Source: a virus. Taken from it: 37,845 nt of DNA. This document shows, piece by piece, positions 30,273-35,843 of this stretch. The notes below the pieces were generated by a model. That model was given only the letters and a program-made list of their open reading frames with translations, was not told the DNA's origin and did no database searches. The translations under genes and the position numbers were made by a program. Each line of letters begins with the position of its first letter. Positions within the stretch are counted from its first letter, which is position 1. The DNA lies in the IMG/VR virus record IMGVR_UViG_3300046005_000999, positions 1-37,845 of that record. One strand, 5' to 3'.

Positions 30273-30455
30273 ATGAACGAAACATTATCACAAATTACAT
30301 TGTCGATAGTCGAGACACTAAAGGCGATAGTTCATAAATATAATTTACCAGAGGATGAAGTTTTTAATCTAGCCTCTGATATTATGAAAGAAAATATGAA
30401 TTATAAGAAGAAAACCAATGGAGATAAACAGTCACATATTAAAACTAAACGGTAA
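30273..30455 (+). CDS. Hypothetical protein, 60 residues
   Basis: One base after the ssDNA-binding-like gene. A helical sequence with an acidic middle and basic C-terminal end (YKKKTNGDKQSHIKTKR). It overlaps the next frame by 38 bases. No family was recognised. Its position suggests a recombination accessory protein. Confidence 0.5.
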   Translation: MNETLSQITLSIVETLKAIVHKYNLPEDEVFNLASDIMKENMNYKKKTNGDKQSHIKTKR

Positions 30456-30780
30456 GGCTGAGCTACCAAAAGAGATAGAGATAGCAAAGAATTACCACAT
30501 TGCACTAGATGGAAGCATAGAGTCATTTTCAGTTCATAATAATAACAACGGAACTTTTGACAAAATATACACATTCAAGCCAGTGCATATAGAATTATTA
30601 ACAGAACTTGGGGAAACGTTAAAACTCAAAGACCCTCGCAAAAACAGCACAAAAATCCGCAACCTCTTATACTTCAAATGGAAAGAATTAAACGAACCGA
30701 TAGACTTTGAGGAATACTACACTAAGTTTACTAACACCGTATTGTCTAATATGGATGCACTAATTGCGAAATCAAAATGA
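30418..30780 (+). CDS. Hypothetical protein, 120 residues
   Basis: The frame opens at ATG 30418, inside the end of the 60-residue gene. A beta-rich N-terminal half (HILKLNGKAELPKEIEIAKNY) with an Asn-run (HNNNNG) leads to a Lys-rich helix and a region with KFTNTVLSNMDALI. There is no recognised family and no membrane segment. The next gene starts in an ATGA overlap. An early DNA-associated protein is possible but not shown. Confidence 0.6.
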   Translation: MEINSHILKLNGKAELPKEIEIAKNYHIALDGSIESFSVHNNNNGTFDKIYTFKPVHIELLTELGETLKLKDPRKNSTKIRNLLYFKWKELNEPIDFEEYYTKFTNTVLSNMDALIAKSK

Positions 30781-30968
30781 AAACTAAACACTATGACAGA
30801 ATACTGATATTCAAAATATCAATCAATCAAAAGGACAATCTTAAAACTATGGCAATTTCTTATGAAAAGAGTTCAGCCCAGATATTAAGAGACCTTATTG
30901 ACAAAGAGTATAAAGTGTATCTGAATGGTAAAAGAAAGGTGCTAGATGCTTTACAAGTTGCTGAATAG
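30777..30968 (+). CDS. Ribbon-helix-helix DNA-binding protein
   Basis: The 63-residue protein shows an Arc/CopG-type pattern: RILIFKISINQ as the beta-strand, then KDNLKTMAISYEKSSAQILRDLIDKEYK as two helices with the usual Leu/Ala spacing. Such proteins are dimeric repressors binding palindromes. Candidate operators in this genome are the CTTCATGAAG copies at 27848 and 34971; a direct link is inference. It is coupled to the preceding gene and lies just before a leaderless promoter. Confidence 0.6.
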   Translation: MKTKHYDRILIFKISINQKDNLKTMAISYEKSSAQILRDLIDKEYKVYLNGKRKVLDALQVAE

Positions 30969-30977
30969 GTATATACT
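30950..30977 (+). promoter_or_regulatory. Leaderless promoter of the small-gene operon
   Basis: TTTACA (30950-30955), 16 bases, TATACT (30972-30977), then exactly six bases before ATG 30984. The element overlaps the end of the ribbon-helix-helix gene. Confidence 0.75.
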
Positions 30978-30983
30978 TATTAT

Positions 30984-31166
30984 ATGAATTATCAAGAAAC
31001 AAAAAACAAGTTAGCAGTAGAGTGTGGTTTAATAGTGTCAGATAAAAACGAGTTCGGTGAGCAAGAGTATCTAGGTAGTGATAAGGCTTGGTCGAAGTTT
31101 ATAAGAGCTTTAGAAGTATTAGAAAAGGCAGATTTAGAAGAAGCTGATATGGATGATAGTGAGTAA
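30984..31166 (+). CDS. Hypothetical acidic protein, 60 residues
   Basis: The frame begins at the predicted transcription start. The sequence is helical, with an acidic C-terminal run (VLEKADLEEADMDDSE). Nothing is recognised. It opens a train of small plus-strand genes that leads to the structured RNA region. Confidence 0.6.
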   Translation: MNYQETKNKLAVECGLIVSDKNEFGEQEYLGSDKAWSKFIRALEVLEKADLEEADMDDSE

Positions 31167-31174
31167 TAAATAAA

Positions 31175-31561
31175 ATGGCAAAATTTAAAATAGGAGATAA
31201 AGTAAAAGATATAGAAACAGGTAGAATTGGTATCGTAGATGAAATTGGGGATTTATATACAACAATAACATCAAGTGATGGTAAATATATATATAACCAT
31301 AATCGTATTTGTCTTGAAGACGGTTGGCAACAGGGAGATGTGTTGGTAAACAAAGATGATGAACAGAGGATGATATTAGGAATCTGTGGGGAAGTTTATT
31401 TTACAACCTGTCCTGATTCAGAACTCGCTAGTGATGGTATTTGGACAAAAAAGGAACTAATTAAAGAAGGATACAAACCCCTCTCCGAAACCCCAGTCCT
31501 AGAAGTCACCTTAGAACAAGTCGCAGAGAAGTTTGGAGTTGATAAGATTAAAATAAAATGA
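31175..31561 (+). CDS. Hypothetical protein with KOW/SH3-like N-terminus, 128 residues
   Basis: The N-terminal KFKIGDKVKDIETGRIGIVDEIGDLYTTI resembles a small beta-barrel of the SH3/KOW type, and ICLEDGWQQGDVLVN repeats the style. The C-terminal part has a Pro-rich run and a short helix (VTLEQVAEKFGVDKIK). Function is unknown; RNA or protein binding would suit the fold. The gene starts eight bases after the previous stop and is followed by an ATGA overlap. Confidence 0.6.
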   Translation: MAKFKIGDKVKDIETGRIGIVDEIGDLYTTITSSDGKYIYNHNRICLEDGWQQGDVLVNKDDEQRMILGICGEVYFTTCPDSELASDGIWTKKELIKEGYKPLSETPVLEVTLEQVAEKFGVDKIKIK

Positions 31562-31743
31562 AACCATCAAAAAAGACACAAAAAACAATTGATGTTGTCA
31601 ATTCAATCTTAAAAGCAATAGAAAAAGAGGGGTTCGTTTATAACCTAAATGGTTTGAATTTTTATTACAAAGGTAAGACTTTCTTCATCCACCAAGTTAA
31701 ATGTGGATGCAAAGAATGCAAACGACCTAGCAAGGATAAATAA
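31558..31743 (+). CDS. Hypothetical basic protein, 61 residues
   Basis: Basic helix at the N-terminus (MKPSKKTQKTIDVVNSILKAIEKEG), then a beta-hairpin-like YNLNGLNFYYKGKTFFIHQVK, and a C-terminal CGCKEC cluster that could hold a metal. No family was recognised. It is coupled upstream (ATGA) and ends one base before the next start. Confidence 0.6.
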   Translation: MKPSKKTQKTIDVVNSILKAIEKEGFVYNLNGLNFYYKGKTFFIHQVKCGCKECKRPSKDK

Positions 31744-31744
31744 G

Positions 31745-31981
31745 ATGAAAATCAATATAAGTAAAATAGGTGAACCATATAGTAAGACAATAGAAGTAAG
31801 TATGTCAAACCATAAAGACAAGGAGAACAATATCTATTATGGAGTAGAGTATGAAGGAAGGATTATTGAGTTGGTTATAACAAAAGAAGAATTAAACGAG
31901 ATTTTAGTAGAAGAAGCATTTGAAGAAGTAACAGGTAAAAAAGAATGGTCAGAGTTATTAGATAAATTAACAATAAAATGA
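31745..31981 (+). CDS. Hypothetical protein, 78 residues
   Basis: ATG 31745 is chosen over the longer open frame from 31703, which would overlap the previous gene by 41 bases. The N-terminal half is beta-rich, the C-terminal half acidic helix (TKEELNEILVEEAFEEVTGKK). There is no motif. Its stop overlaps the next start as ATGA. Confidence 0.6.
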   Translation: MKINISKIGEPYSKTIEVSMSNHKDKENNIYYGVEYEGRIIELVITKEELNEILVEEAFEEVTGKKEWSELLDKLTIK

Positions 31982-32145
31982 AAACAATAAAAGTAATGGG
32001 TATTATAGGAATAGTATTAGCTTCAATAACGACACTCGTTTTGTTTGGGGGAGGTGATGAGATGGCAATAGGACTTTGGGCTTTAGCATCATTAGCATTT
32101 CTTATGGCACAGTCAATCGTAGCAGTAGTAAAGATTAAGGAATAG
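31978..32145 (+). CDS. Small two-helix membrane protein, 55 residues
   Basis: Two hydrophobic segments (VMGIIGIVLASITTLVLF and MAIGLWALASLAFLMAQSIV) flank a Gly-rich turn. It is translationally coupled to the gene before and is the last gene upstream of the structured RNA. It might be a holin-like or envelope protein; without a partner gene this is a guess. Confidence 0.65.
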   Translation: MKTIKVMGIIGIVLASITTLVLFGGGDEMAIGLWALASLAFLMAQSIVAVVKIKE

Positions 32146-32474
32146 TTCTTTAACAGCTCGGCAATAGATGTGGTGGTATGGGGCAACTAGTGTGGAATAC
32201 ATAGCTGAAGTGAGACCCTTCTAAAGTTAGCCCGAACGTGCCACCAGACCTGTTGCTGAGTATTACATCGAGTGTAACGAGATAATAGTAGGTGAATCGG
32301 TGGGGGAAGCACACGAAGTTGCTTAGAGTTGGGGAACGCCACGCAAGGGAAACAGCTCGGATAGAATCGTTCAAATGTTCTATCGTGATGGTATACCACG
32401 ATGTATACTCGTTCCGCTCTCCCCACGAGTTCGTCTACACATCGGAGTTCAATCCAACCTCGCAAGGTTAAATA
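32146..32474 (+). ncRNA. Candidate structured RNA, class unknown
   Basis: No coding frame fits this 330-base stretch. By hand count GC is 145 of 300 (48%) in 32161-32460, against roughly 30% in adjacent genes. It has many exact stems: 32171-32176 with 32241-32246; 32181-32188 with 32225-32233; 32207-32210 with 32218-32221; 32263-32267 with 32273-32277; 32307-32311 with 32320-32324; 32360-32366 with 32378-32384 (7 bp); 32391-32396 with 32403-32408; 32407-32412 with 32425-32430; and 32456-32460 with 32465-32469. A 10-base direct repeat, AACAGCTCGG, lies at 32152 and 32351. Nothing resembles tRNA, tmRNA, RNase P or group I core motifs. It lies on the early transcript and ends seven bases before the next gene. 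Confidence 0.6.
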
Positions 32475-32476
32475 AA

Positions 32477-32695
32477 ATGGCACATACAACAACAAACAAC
32501 ACAATGGTCAGGGTTATAGAAACACAAGCTGTGGATTATGAAAAACACTCTTGGTTAATTTTTGAGTGGAATGTAAAAGTAAATACGACCAAACTAAGAA
32601 ACGACATTTTTATAGTAACCAATGACGAATTTGATAGTGTCTTTATAAATAATGTAGAGTATGAACCTCGCAAGGTTGAGAAGAAGAAAATATGA
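32477..32695 (+). CDS. Hypothetical protein, 72 residues
   Basis: ATG 32477 follows the RNA element and an AACCT-CGCA-AGGTT hairpin by seven bases. The longer in-frame extension from 32375 runs through the structured region and is rejected. The product is beta-rich (MVRVIETQAVDYEKHSWLIFEWNVKV). The same 14-base hairpin sequence occurs inside this gene at 32664-32677. Its stop overlaps the next start. Confidence 0.6.
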   Translation: MAHTTTNNTMVRVIETQAVDYEKHSWLIFEWNVKVNTTKLRNDIFIVTNDEFDSVFINNVEYEPRKVEKKKI

Positions 32696-32871
32696 AAGAG
32701 AAAAAGCATTATCCAATAAAAAATAGTCTAGGCGGGGAATCTTGTTGGAAATGTCTTAATTGGTCGAGTGTGGTGGGCGGATTAAGATTTTATAAGTGCC
32801 TAGCCACCAAAAAAGAAATCAAAGAAAATAGGTTTTTATTAGAAACCAAGTTAATTGAGAAGAAGAAATGA
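32692..32871 (+). CDS. Small Cys-motif protein, 59 residues
   Basis: The product contains CWKCLNW and a later Cys (YKCLA), a probable metal site, plus a Lys-rich C-terminal helix. The start overlaps the previous stop (ATGA), and its own stop overlaps the next start. No family was recognised. Confidence 0.6.
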   Translation: MKEKKHYPIKNSLGGESCWKCLNWSSVVGGLRFYKCLATKKEIKENRFLLETKLIEKKK

Positions 32872-33011
32872 AAAATAAACAATATTCGCTGTTAGAAAAA
32901 GTATTAGTTATAATCTTTGTCCCCCTTCTTGTATTTTATTGGGTAGGAACTCTGTGTTGGTTTATACAAGGGATTTGTAATAATTTTTGGAGAGAAGTAA
33001 ATAAAAACTAA
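32868..33011 (+). CDS. Small membrane protein, 47 residues
   Basis: A short polar N-terminus is followed by a single strong hydrophobic helix (VLVIIFVPLLVFYWVG, then TLCWFI) and a basic end. Coupled by ATGA to the Cys-motif protein. It is probably in the host inner membrane; function unknown. Confidence 0.6.
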   Translation: MKNKQYSLLEKVLVIIFVPLLVFYWVGTLCWFIQGICNNFWREVNKN

Positions 33012-33012
33012 T

Positions 33013-33300
33013 ATGACCAAAACCGAAACAATTAAGTATATCAAAGAGGAGATTTTGCCAAAGGAGAGAGAGGAAGGTCAGACAGAGCAATGTAAGGATG
33101 TCTTGGCAATGAACTATTTAATTGGGAAAAATAAAGGTGCAAACTTAATGCTCCACGAAGTCCACTCCACTTTACCCTCTGTCTATGACTACATTGAGGA
33201 GAGGGTGAGGGAGGAGATGAGAGAAGAAATGCGACAAATCGTTTCACAATATTCGGGGATTAGTGCCAAAGCGACTGAGGATTTATTAAAACAACTATGA
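33013..33300 (+). CDS. Hypothetical charged helical protein, 95 residues
   Basis: Glu/Lys-rich helix at both ends (KYIKEEILPKEREEG, and RVREEMREEMRQIV), with a central LIGKNKGANLMLHEV. It starts one base after the previous stop and overlaps the next gene by four bases. No family was recognised. Confidence 0.6.
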   Translation: MTKTETIKYIKEEILPKEREEGQTEQCKDVLAMNYLIGKNKGANLMLHEVHSTLPSVYDYIEERVREEMREEMRQIVSQYSGISAKATEDLLKQL

Positions 33301-33575
33301 ACTTACAAAAAGAAAACAACGAATTAGTTTTAAGACTTCCACTTACACAGAAAGAGTCAAACTGTTATATGGATGAAAAAGACTTAAGAGATGTCCCCAA
33401 TTTGGTCGGTGTCGTCAGAGAAAAAGAAAAACAGTATTCAATCTCACAGAGCATAAATATGAGTTATGCAGGAAAGGAAGACCAAGAAGGCTCACCATAC
33501 ATTGTCTTTGATGATAAAGGAGAACTAGAAGAAGTTTGTAAAAAGTTTGGATTAGACATCTGGGAAATAAATTAA
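33297..33575 (+). CDS. Hypothetical protein, 92 residues
   Basis: Last gene of the early plus-strand block, coupled by ATGA. It is mixed charged and beta-like (VLRLPLTQKESNCYMDEKDL; PYIVFDDKGELEEVCKKFGLD). It is followed at 57 bases by a strong terminator. No family was recognised. Confidence 0.6.
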   Translation: MNLQKENNELVLRLPLTQKESNCYMDEKDLRDVPNLVGVVREKEKQYSISQSINMSYAGKEDQEGSPYIVFDDKGELEEVCKKFGLDIWEIN

Positions 33576-33632
33576 AACTGTCGCACCCAAACTCTTGAAA
33601 ATATAGATAAGGAGATAAAAGAGATATAACAA

Positions 33633-33665
33633 AAAACACCCGCCGAGAAGGGTGTTTTGTTTTAT
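33633..33665. terminator. Bidirectional intrinsic terminator
   Basis: A nine-base-pair stem (AAAACACCC with GGGTGTTTT, eight-base loop) with T-rich DNA after it on plus and A-rich DNA before it, so it works for both convergent blocks. Confidence 0.88.
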
Positions 33666-33701
33666 TACACGGGTCATTCGTGAAAATCGACTCGTGTATT
33701 A
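33663..33701. other. Second hairpin between the convergent blocks
   Basis: An imperfect stem of about ten pairs, around GGGTC/GACTC and ACACG/CGTGT, with a 13-base loop, directly after the lytic transglycosylase gene. It may reinforce termination of the minus block. Confidence 0.5.
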
Positions 33702-33704
33702 TAA

Positions 33705-34145
33705 CTATTTATAAATAGGATTACAAACGTCTGTAACTCTGTCTAATCCATACCATTTAACTCTATAAAAGTTATCTGACATAAATTTAATTGCGAACTC
33801 TGGGTCAAGTGTTTGCTCTTTGGAAACAGTTGGATGACTTGGCAGGTGTATCTGTGCCAAACCCCATGAATCCTCTCTAACTCCATTCTTCACGACATTA
33901 CTCTGAATAATCTTATAACCTGATTCACAGTAAATCGTTCTTTTCATTTCGTAAGCCTTAGTTCCTGTGGCATAGTGAATTATGATTTCTTTGACTTCTT
34001 CTTCGGTGAGAACATCACCCAATTTATAAGTCTTTGTAACCAATTCTTCTTTAATTTCTTCAATTTCATAATCTTCCCACTTTGGAGTATAACCCCAGAT
34101 AATAACTAATAAACTAATAATAATAAATCCAAATATGTATTTCAT
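33705..34145 (-). CDS. Membrane-anchored lytic transglycosylase (SLT/lysozyme-like)
   Basis: The 146-residue protein has an N-terminal membrane or signal-anchor helix (YIFGFIIISLLVIIWGY, residues 3-19). A short SLT-type domain follows: YCESG with catalytic Glu74, then SWGLAQIHLPSHP (94-106) and the helix FAIKFMSDNFYR. The class cleaves the glycan backbone of peptidoglycan, the bond complementary to that cut by the M23 peptidase. It could be a secreted endolysin acting outside the membrane. A holin candidate precedes it by 90 bases, which include a 6-bp hairpin (34195-34213). Confidence 0.8.
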   Translation of the reverse strand: MKYIFGFIIISLLVIIWGYTPKWEDYEIEEIKEELVTKTYKLGDVLTEEEVKEIIIHYATGTKAYEMKRTIYCESGYKIIQSNVVKNGVREDSWGLAQIHLPSHPTVSKEQTLDPEFAIKFMSDNFYRVKWYGLDRVTDVCNPIYK

Positions 34146-34235
34146 TTTAAATGAACGGACAACGGAAGGTCTCGCATAGAGGTTATGTCACTGTTAGAGA
34201 CGACGAATCTCTACTCTATACTTTGCCGTGAGGTA

Positions 34236-34430
34236 TTATTTTCCCAAATAAGGTTCTGTTGGAGTTCCTTTGTTTGTGAAATAGTATGTAAATGCAACAA
34301 GAACCAAAGCCATAAAGTCTTTGGCATCTAGTGTGACTTTACCAGTAAAGACTTCCCATAAGAAAGCTATTGATACTGTTAATGCCATAAGCATAAACAC
34401 AATTTTTGAAGCTGATTGTAACAGTTTCAT
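34236..34430 (-). CDS. Two-helix membrane protein, holin candidate
   Basis: From ATG 34430 the 64-residue product has two hydrophobic segments (IVFMLMALTVSIAFLWEVF and DFMALVLVAFTYYF) joined by a short polar turn, with a polar C-terminal tail. This is the layout of a class II holin. ATG 34430 lies one base after the predicted transcription start; an earlier ATG is rejected. It precedes the lytic transglycosylase, so a second lysis cassette is likely. Confidence 0.7.
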   Translation of the reverse strand: MKLLQSASKIVFMLMALTVSIAFLWEVFTGKVTLDAKDFMALVLVAFTYYFTNKGTPTEPYLGK

Positions 34431-34437
34431 ACCATAT

Positions 34438-34466
34438 ATTATAACATAATCTAGGTATAAATTCAA
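34438..34466 (-). promoter_or_regulatory. Promoter of the second lysis cassette
   Basis: TTGAAT (34461-34466), 17 bases, TATAAT (34438-34443) on the minus strand, TG ahead of the -10. Seven bases to ATG 34430. Confidence 0.8.
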
Positions 34467-34507
34467 TAGTTTTCAAAGAGCTAGAGTAAAAGGTATATAT
34501 CTATTAT

Positions 34508-34536
34508 ATAAAGACCCCTTGTGATTAGCAAGGGGT
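34508..34536 (-). terminator. Probable terminator of the HNH gene
   Basis: A perfect eight-pair stem (ACCCCTTG with CAAGGGGT) around a seven-base loop. On the minus strand it is followed by CTTTATAT, a weak T-run. It lies 15 bases after the HNH stop codon. Confidence 0.6.
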
Positions 34537-34550
34537 GTGATGTTGATAAG

Positions 34551-34802
34551 TCACCAGTTATGTAAAGCACTGTGCAAATATGGCACTTTCCTTCTGAGGA
34601 CAAATTCGTAATCTGGGTCAATCCAAATAGTGTTCAGTGCCTTCATTATGTCAATCAATTCGCAGTTACCAAAAAGGTGGTGAAATGCGGAATGTTGACG
34701 TTGGGTGACCCAAGAAATATTCCGTGGGTCGTCTGTGCCTTGATGAGATTTCATCTTGCGATGGTGCTGTTCCCGAAACGGTTTCCTCTTGTGTCTGCTC
34801 AT
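34551..34802 (-). CDS. HNH-like endonuclease, 83 residues
   Basis: The short protein has a basic N-terminus (RHKRKPFREQHHRKMKSH) and the segment RNISWVTQRQHSAFHHLFGN, with the His-His/Asn/His arrangement of HNH nucleases but no zinc knuckles. It has the second clear Shine-Dalgarno site in this window (AAGGAG, 34811-34816, eight bases before ATG 34802) and a 32-base leader, unlike most genes. It may be a DNA-cutting or packaging-linked factor; function is inferred from the motif only. Confidence 0.6.
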   Translation of the reverse strand: MSRHKRKPFREQHHRKMKSHQGTDDPRNISWVTQRQHSAFHHLFGNCELIDIMKALNTIWIDPDYEFVLRRKVPYLHSALHNW

Positions 34803-34840
34803 CTGTGTATCTCCTTTTTTTTAAAGAACTTGTAACCTAT

Positions 34841-34869
34841 ATTATAACACGAAAACACCTTCATTAAAA
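34841..34869 (-). promoter_or_regulatory. Promoter of the HNH gene (extended -10)
   Basis: TATAAT (34841-34846) with TG one base before it on the minus strand. The -35 (TTTTAA at 34864-34869, 17-base spacer) is poor, so the TG element probably carries recognition. Confidence 0.6.
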
Positions 34870-34928
34870 CAACATTAAAAAGTTGACAAGTTGTGTTTCG
34901 ATAATAAACAGGTTATTAACAAATAAAG

Positions 34929-34957
34929 TTGCAGGTTTGTAAAGTAATTAGTATAAT
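34929..34957 (+). promoter_or_regulatory. Candidate plus-strand promoter
   Basis: TTGCAG (34929-34934), 17 bases, TATAAT (34952-34957). The predicted start (about 34964) is just before the CTTCATGAAG palindrome, so a bound protein there could block it. A second promoter lies 35 bases downstream. Confidence 0.55.
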
Positions 34958-34970
34958 AATTTCATTAAAA

Positions 34971-34980
34971 CTTCATGAAG
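34971..34980. repeat. Palindrome CTTCATGAAG, copy 2
   Basis: Exact copy of the palindrome at 27848-27857, located between two promoters that read into the metallophosphoesterase gene. Nearby TTGCAGGTTTGTAA (34929-34942) also nearly repeats 27910-27924. Confidence 0.5.
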
Positions 34981-34990
34981 TCCACATGAG

Positions 34991-35019
34991 TTTACAAAAG
35001 CTAAAATTAATGTTATAAT
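34991..35019 (+). promoter_or_regulatory. Promoter of the metallophosphoesterase gene
   Basis: TTTACA (34991-34996), 17 bases, TATAAT (35014-35019) with TG one base ahead. Transcription would begin near 35026, leaving a 30-base leader with a good ribosome site. Confidence 0.8.
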
Positions 35020-35045
35020 TTGATGAGTTCTTTAGTAAAAACGAA

Positions 35046-35051
35046 AGGAGG
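35046..35051 (+). promoter_or_regulatory. Shine-Dalgarno site AGGAGG
   Basis: Complete AGGAGG four bases before ATG 35056. It decides the start: the frame is open upstream at TTG 35020 and ATG 35023, but only ATG 35056 is correctly placed. Confidence 0.85.
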
Positions 35052-35055
35052 TAAT

Positions 35056-35796
35056 ATGAAAGAGGAAGAAAGAATTAAGGTGGTTTGCATTTCAGACCTA
35101 CATTGCCCATATGAGGACAAAGAAGTTGTAAGACTGGAAATTGAATTTTGTCGGCACGAACAGCCTGACATTATCATCTTCCACGAATTACACGACTTCT
35201 ATGCTTTATCAAAGTTTGATAAAGACCCTGAACGATTAAACGAATTGCAATCAGAGATAGATTTAGTGAATAGCTATATGGCACAGTTTAGAAAGGCTTG
35301 CCCTAAAGCTAGAATGATTCTACTCGGTTCAAACCATCTCGCTCGTTTGAAAAGATTTATGTGGCGTGAAGCTCCAGCTCTCAATAATCTTCGTTGCTTA
35401 AAATTAGAGCAACTATTGGAGCTTAAGACTCACAAAATAGAATACTTTGAAAACGGGTTCACTTTCAAGAAGGTGTTGTTTAAACATGGCGACATTGTCC
35501 GTAAATTTTCAGGCTACACCGCAAAGGGTGAGTTTGAAAGGGAAATGGTCAGTGGTTGCTCTGGTCACACACACCGATTGGGAGTGTATTATCACACAGT
35601 TCGTGGAGGTTCTTATGTTTGGGTCGAAGCAGGGTGCGGTTGTCGCTTGGATGCAGAATATCTTAAAGGTTCTGTCGCCAACTGGCAACAAGGTTTCTCT
35701 GTTTGGGGTTTCTCCAAAACATCAGAACATTTCTACGCAACGGTCGTTCCGATTATTCATAACAAAATCTACTGGGGGAATAAAACCTATAAGTAG
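35056..35796 (+). CDS. Calcineurin-like metallophosphoesterase
   Basis: The 246-residue enzyme has the metallophosphoesterase motifs in order: CISDLHCP (Asp-x-His), IIFHELHDF in place of the usual GD motif, LLGSNHLARL (GxNH), LFKHGDIV (His) and GCSGHTHRLG (GHTH). Two metal ions and phosphodiester or phosphomonoester cleavage are expected. The second motif departs from the normal Gly-Asp-x-x-Asp, with Asp kept in HELHDF. It has a strong Shine-Dalgarno site, unusual in this phage. Nucleic acid or a nucleotide may be the substrate. Confidence 0.85.
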   Translation: MKEEERIKVVCISDLHCPYEDKEVVRLEIEFCRHEQPDIIIFHELHDFYALSKFDKDPERLNELQSEIDLVNSYMAQFRKACPKARMILLGSNHLARLKRFMWREAPALNNLRCLKLEQLLELKTHKIEYFENGFTFKKVLFKHGDIVRKFSGYTAKGEFEREMVSGCSGHTHRLGVYYHTVRGGSYVWVEAGCGCRLDAEYLKGSVANWQQGFSVWGFSKTSEHFYATVVPIIHNKIYWGNKTYK

Positions 35797-35800
35797 AACA

Positions 35801-35837
35801 AGGAGCTAGGCTTTACAAAAGCTGATGCTCCTTTTTA
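35801..35837 (+). terminator. Intrinsic terminator after the metallophosphoesterase
   Basis: AGGAGC (35801-35806) pairs with GCTCCT (35827-35832), and within it GGCTTT pairs with AAAGCT around a three-base loop. Five T follow. The TTTACA -35 of the next promoter is in the inner hairpin. Confidence 0.83.
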
Positions 35838-35839
35838 AT
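35812..35839 (+). promoter_or_regulatory. Promoter of the methyltransferase, inside the terminator
   Basis: TTTACA (35812-35817), 16 bases, TTTAAT (35834-35839). ATG 35844 follows four bases after the -10, so initiation could be leaderless or nearly so. The -10 is a 5/6 match. Confidence 0.5.
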
Positions 35840-35843
35840 TACA

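Noticed and set aside
32146-32474. tRNA, tmRNA, RNase P RNA or group I intron
   Set aside because: GTTCAAAT at 32369 looks like a T-loop but its flanks do not form the five-pair T-stem, there is no CCA-type acceptor, and no conserved intron or RNase P core is visible.
32187-32504. Minus-strand open frame of 105 codons over the structured region
   Set aside because: Its sequence is Cys/Arg/Leu-rich without domain pattern, it opposes the operon, and it exists because GC-rich DNA has few stop codons. The stems explain the region better.
33690-33720. TATAAT on the minus strand at about 33697 as a promoter
   Set aside because: No -35-like hexamer 16-18 bases upstream, and it lies in a hairpin at the 3' end of a gene, just before a terminator.
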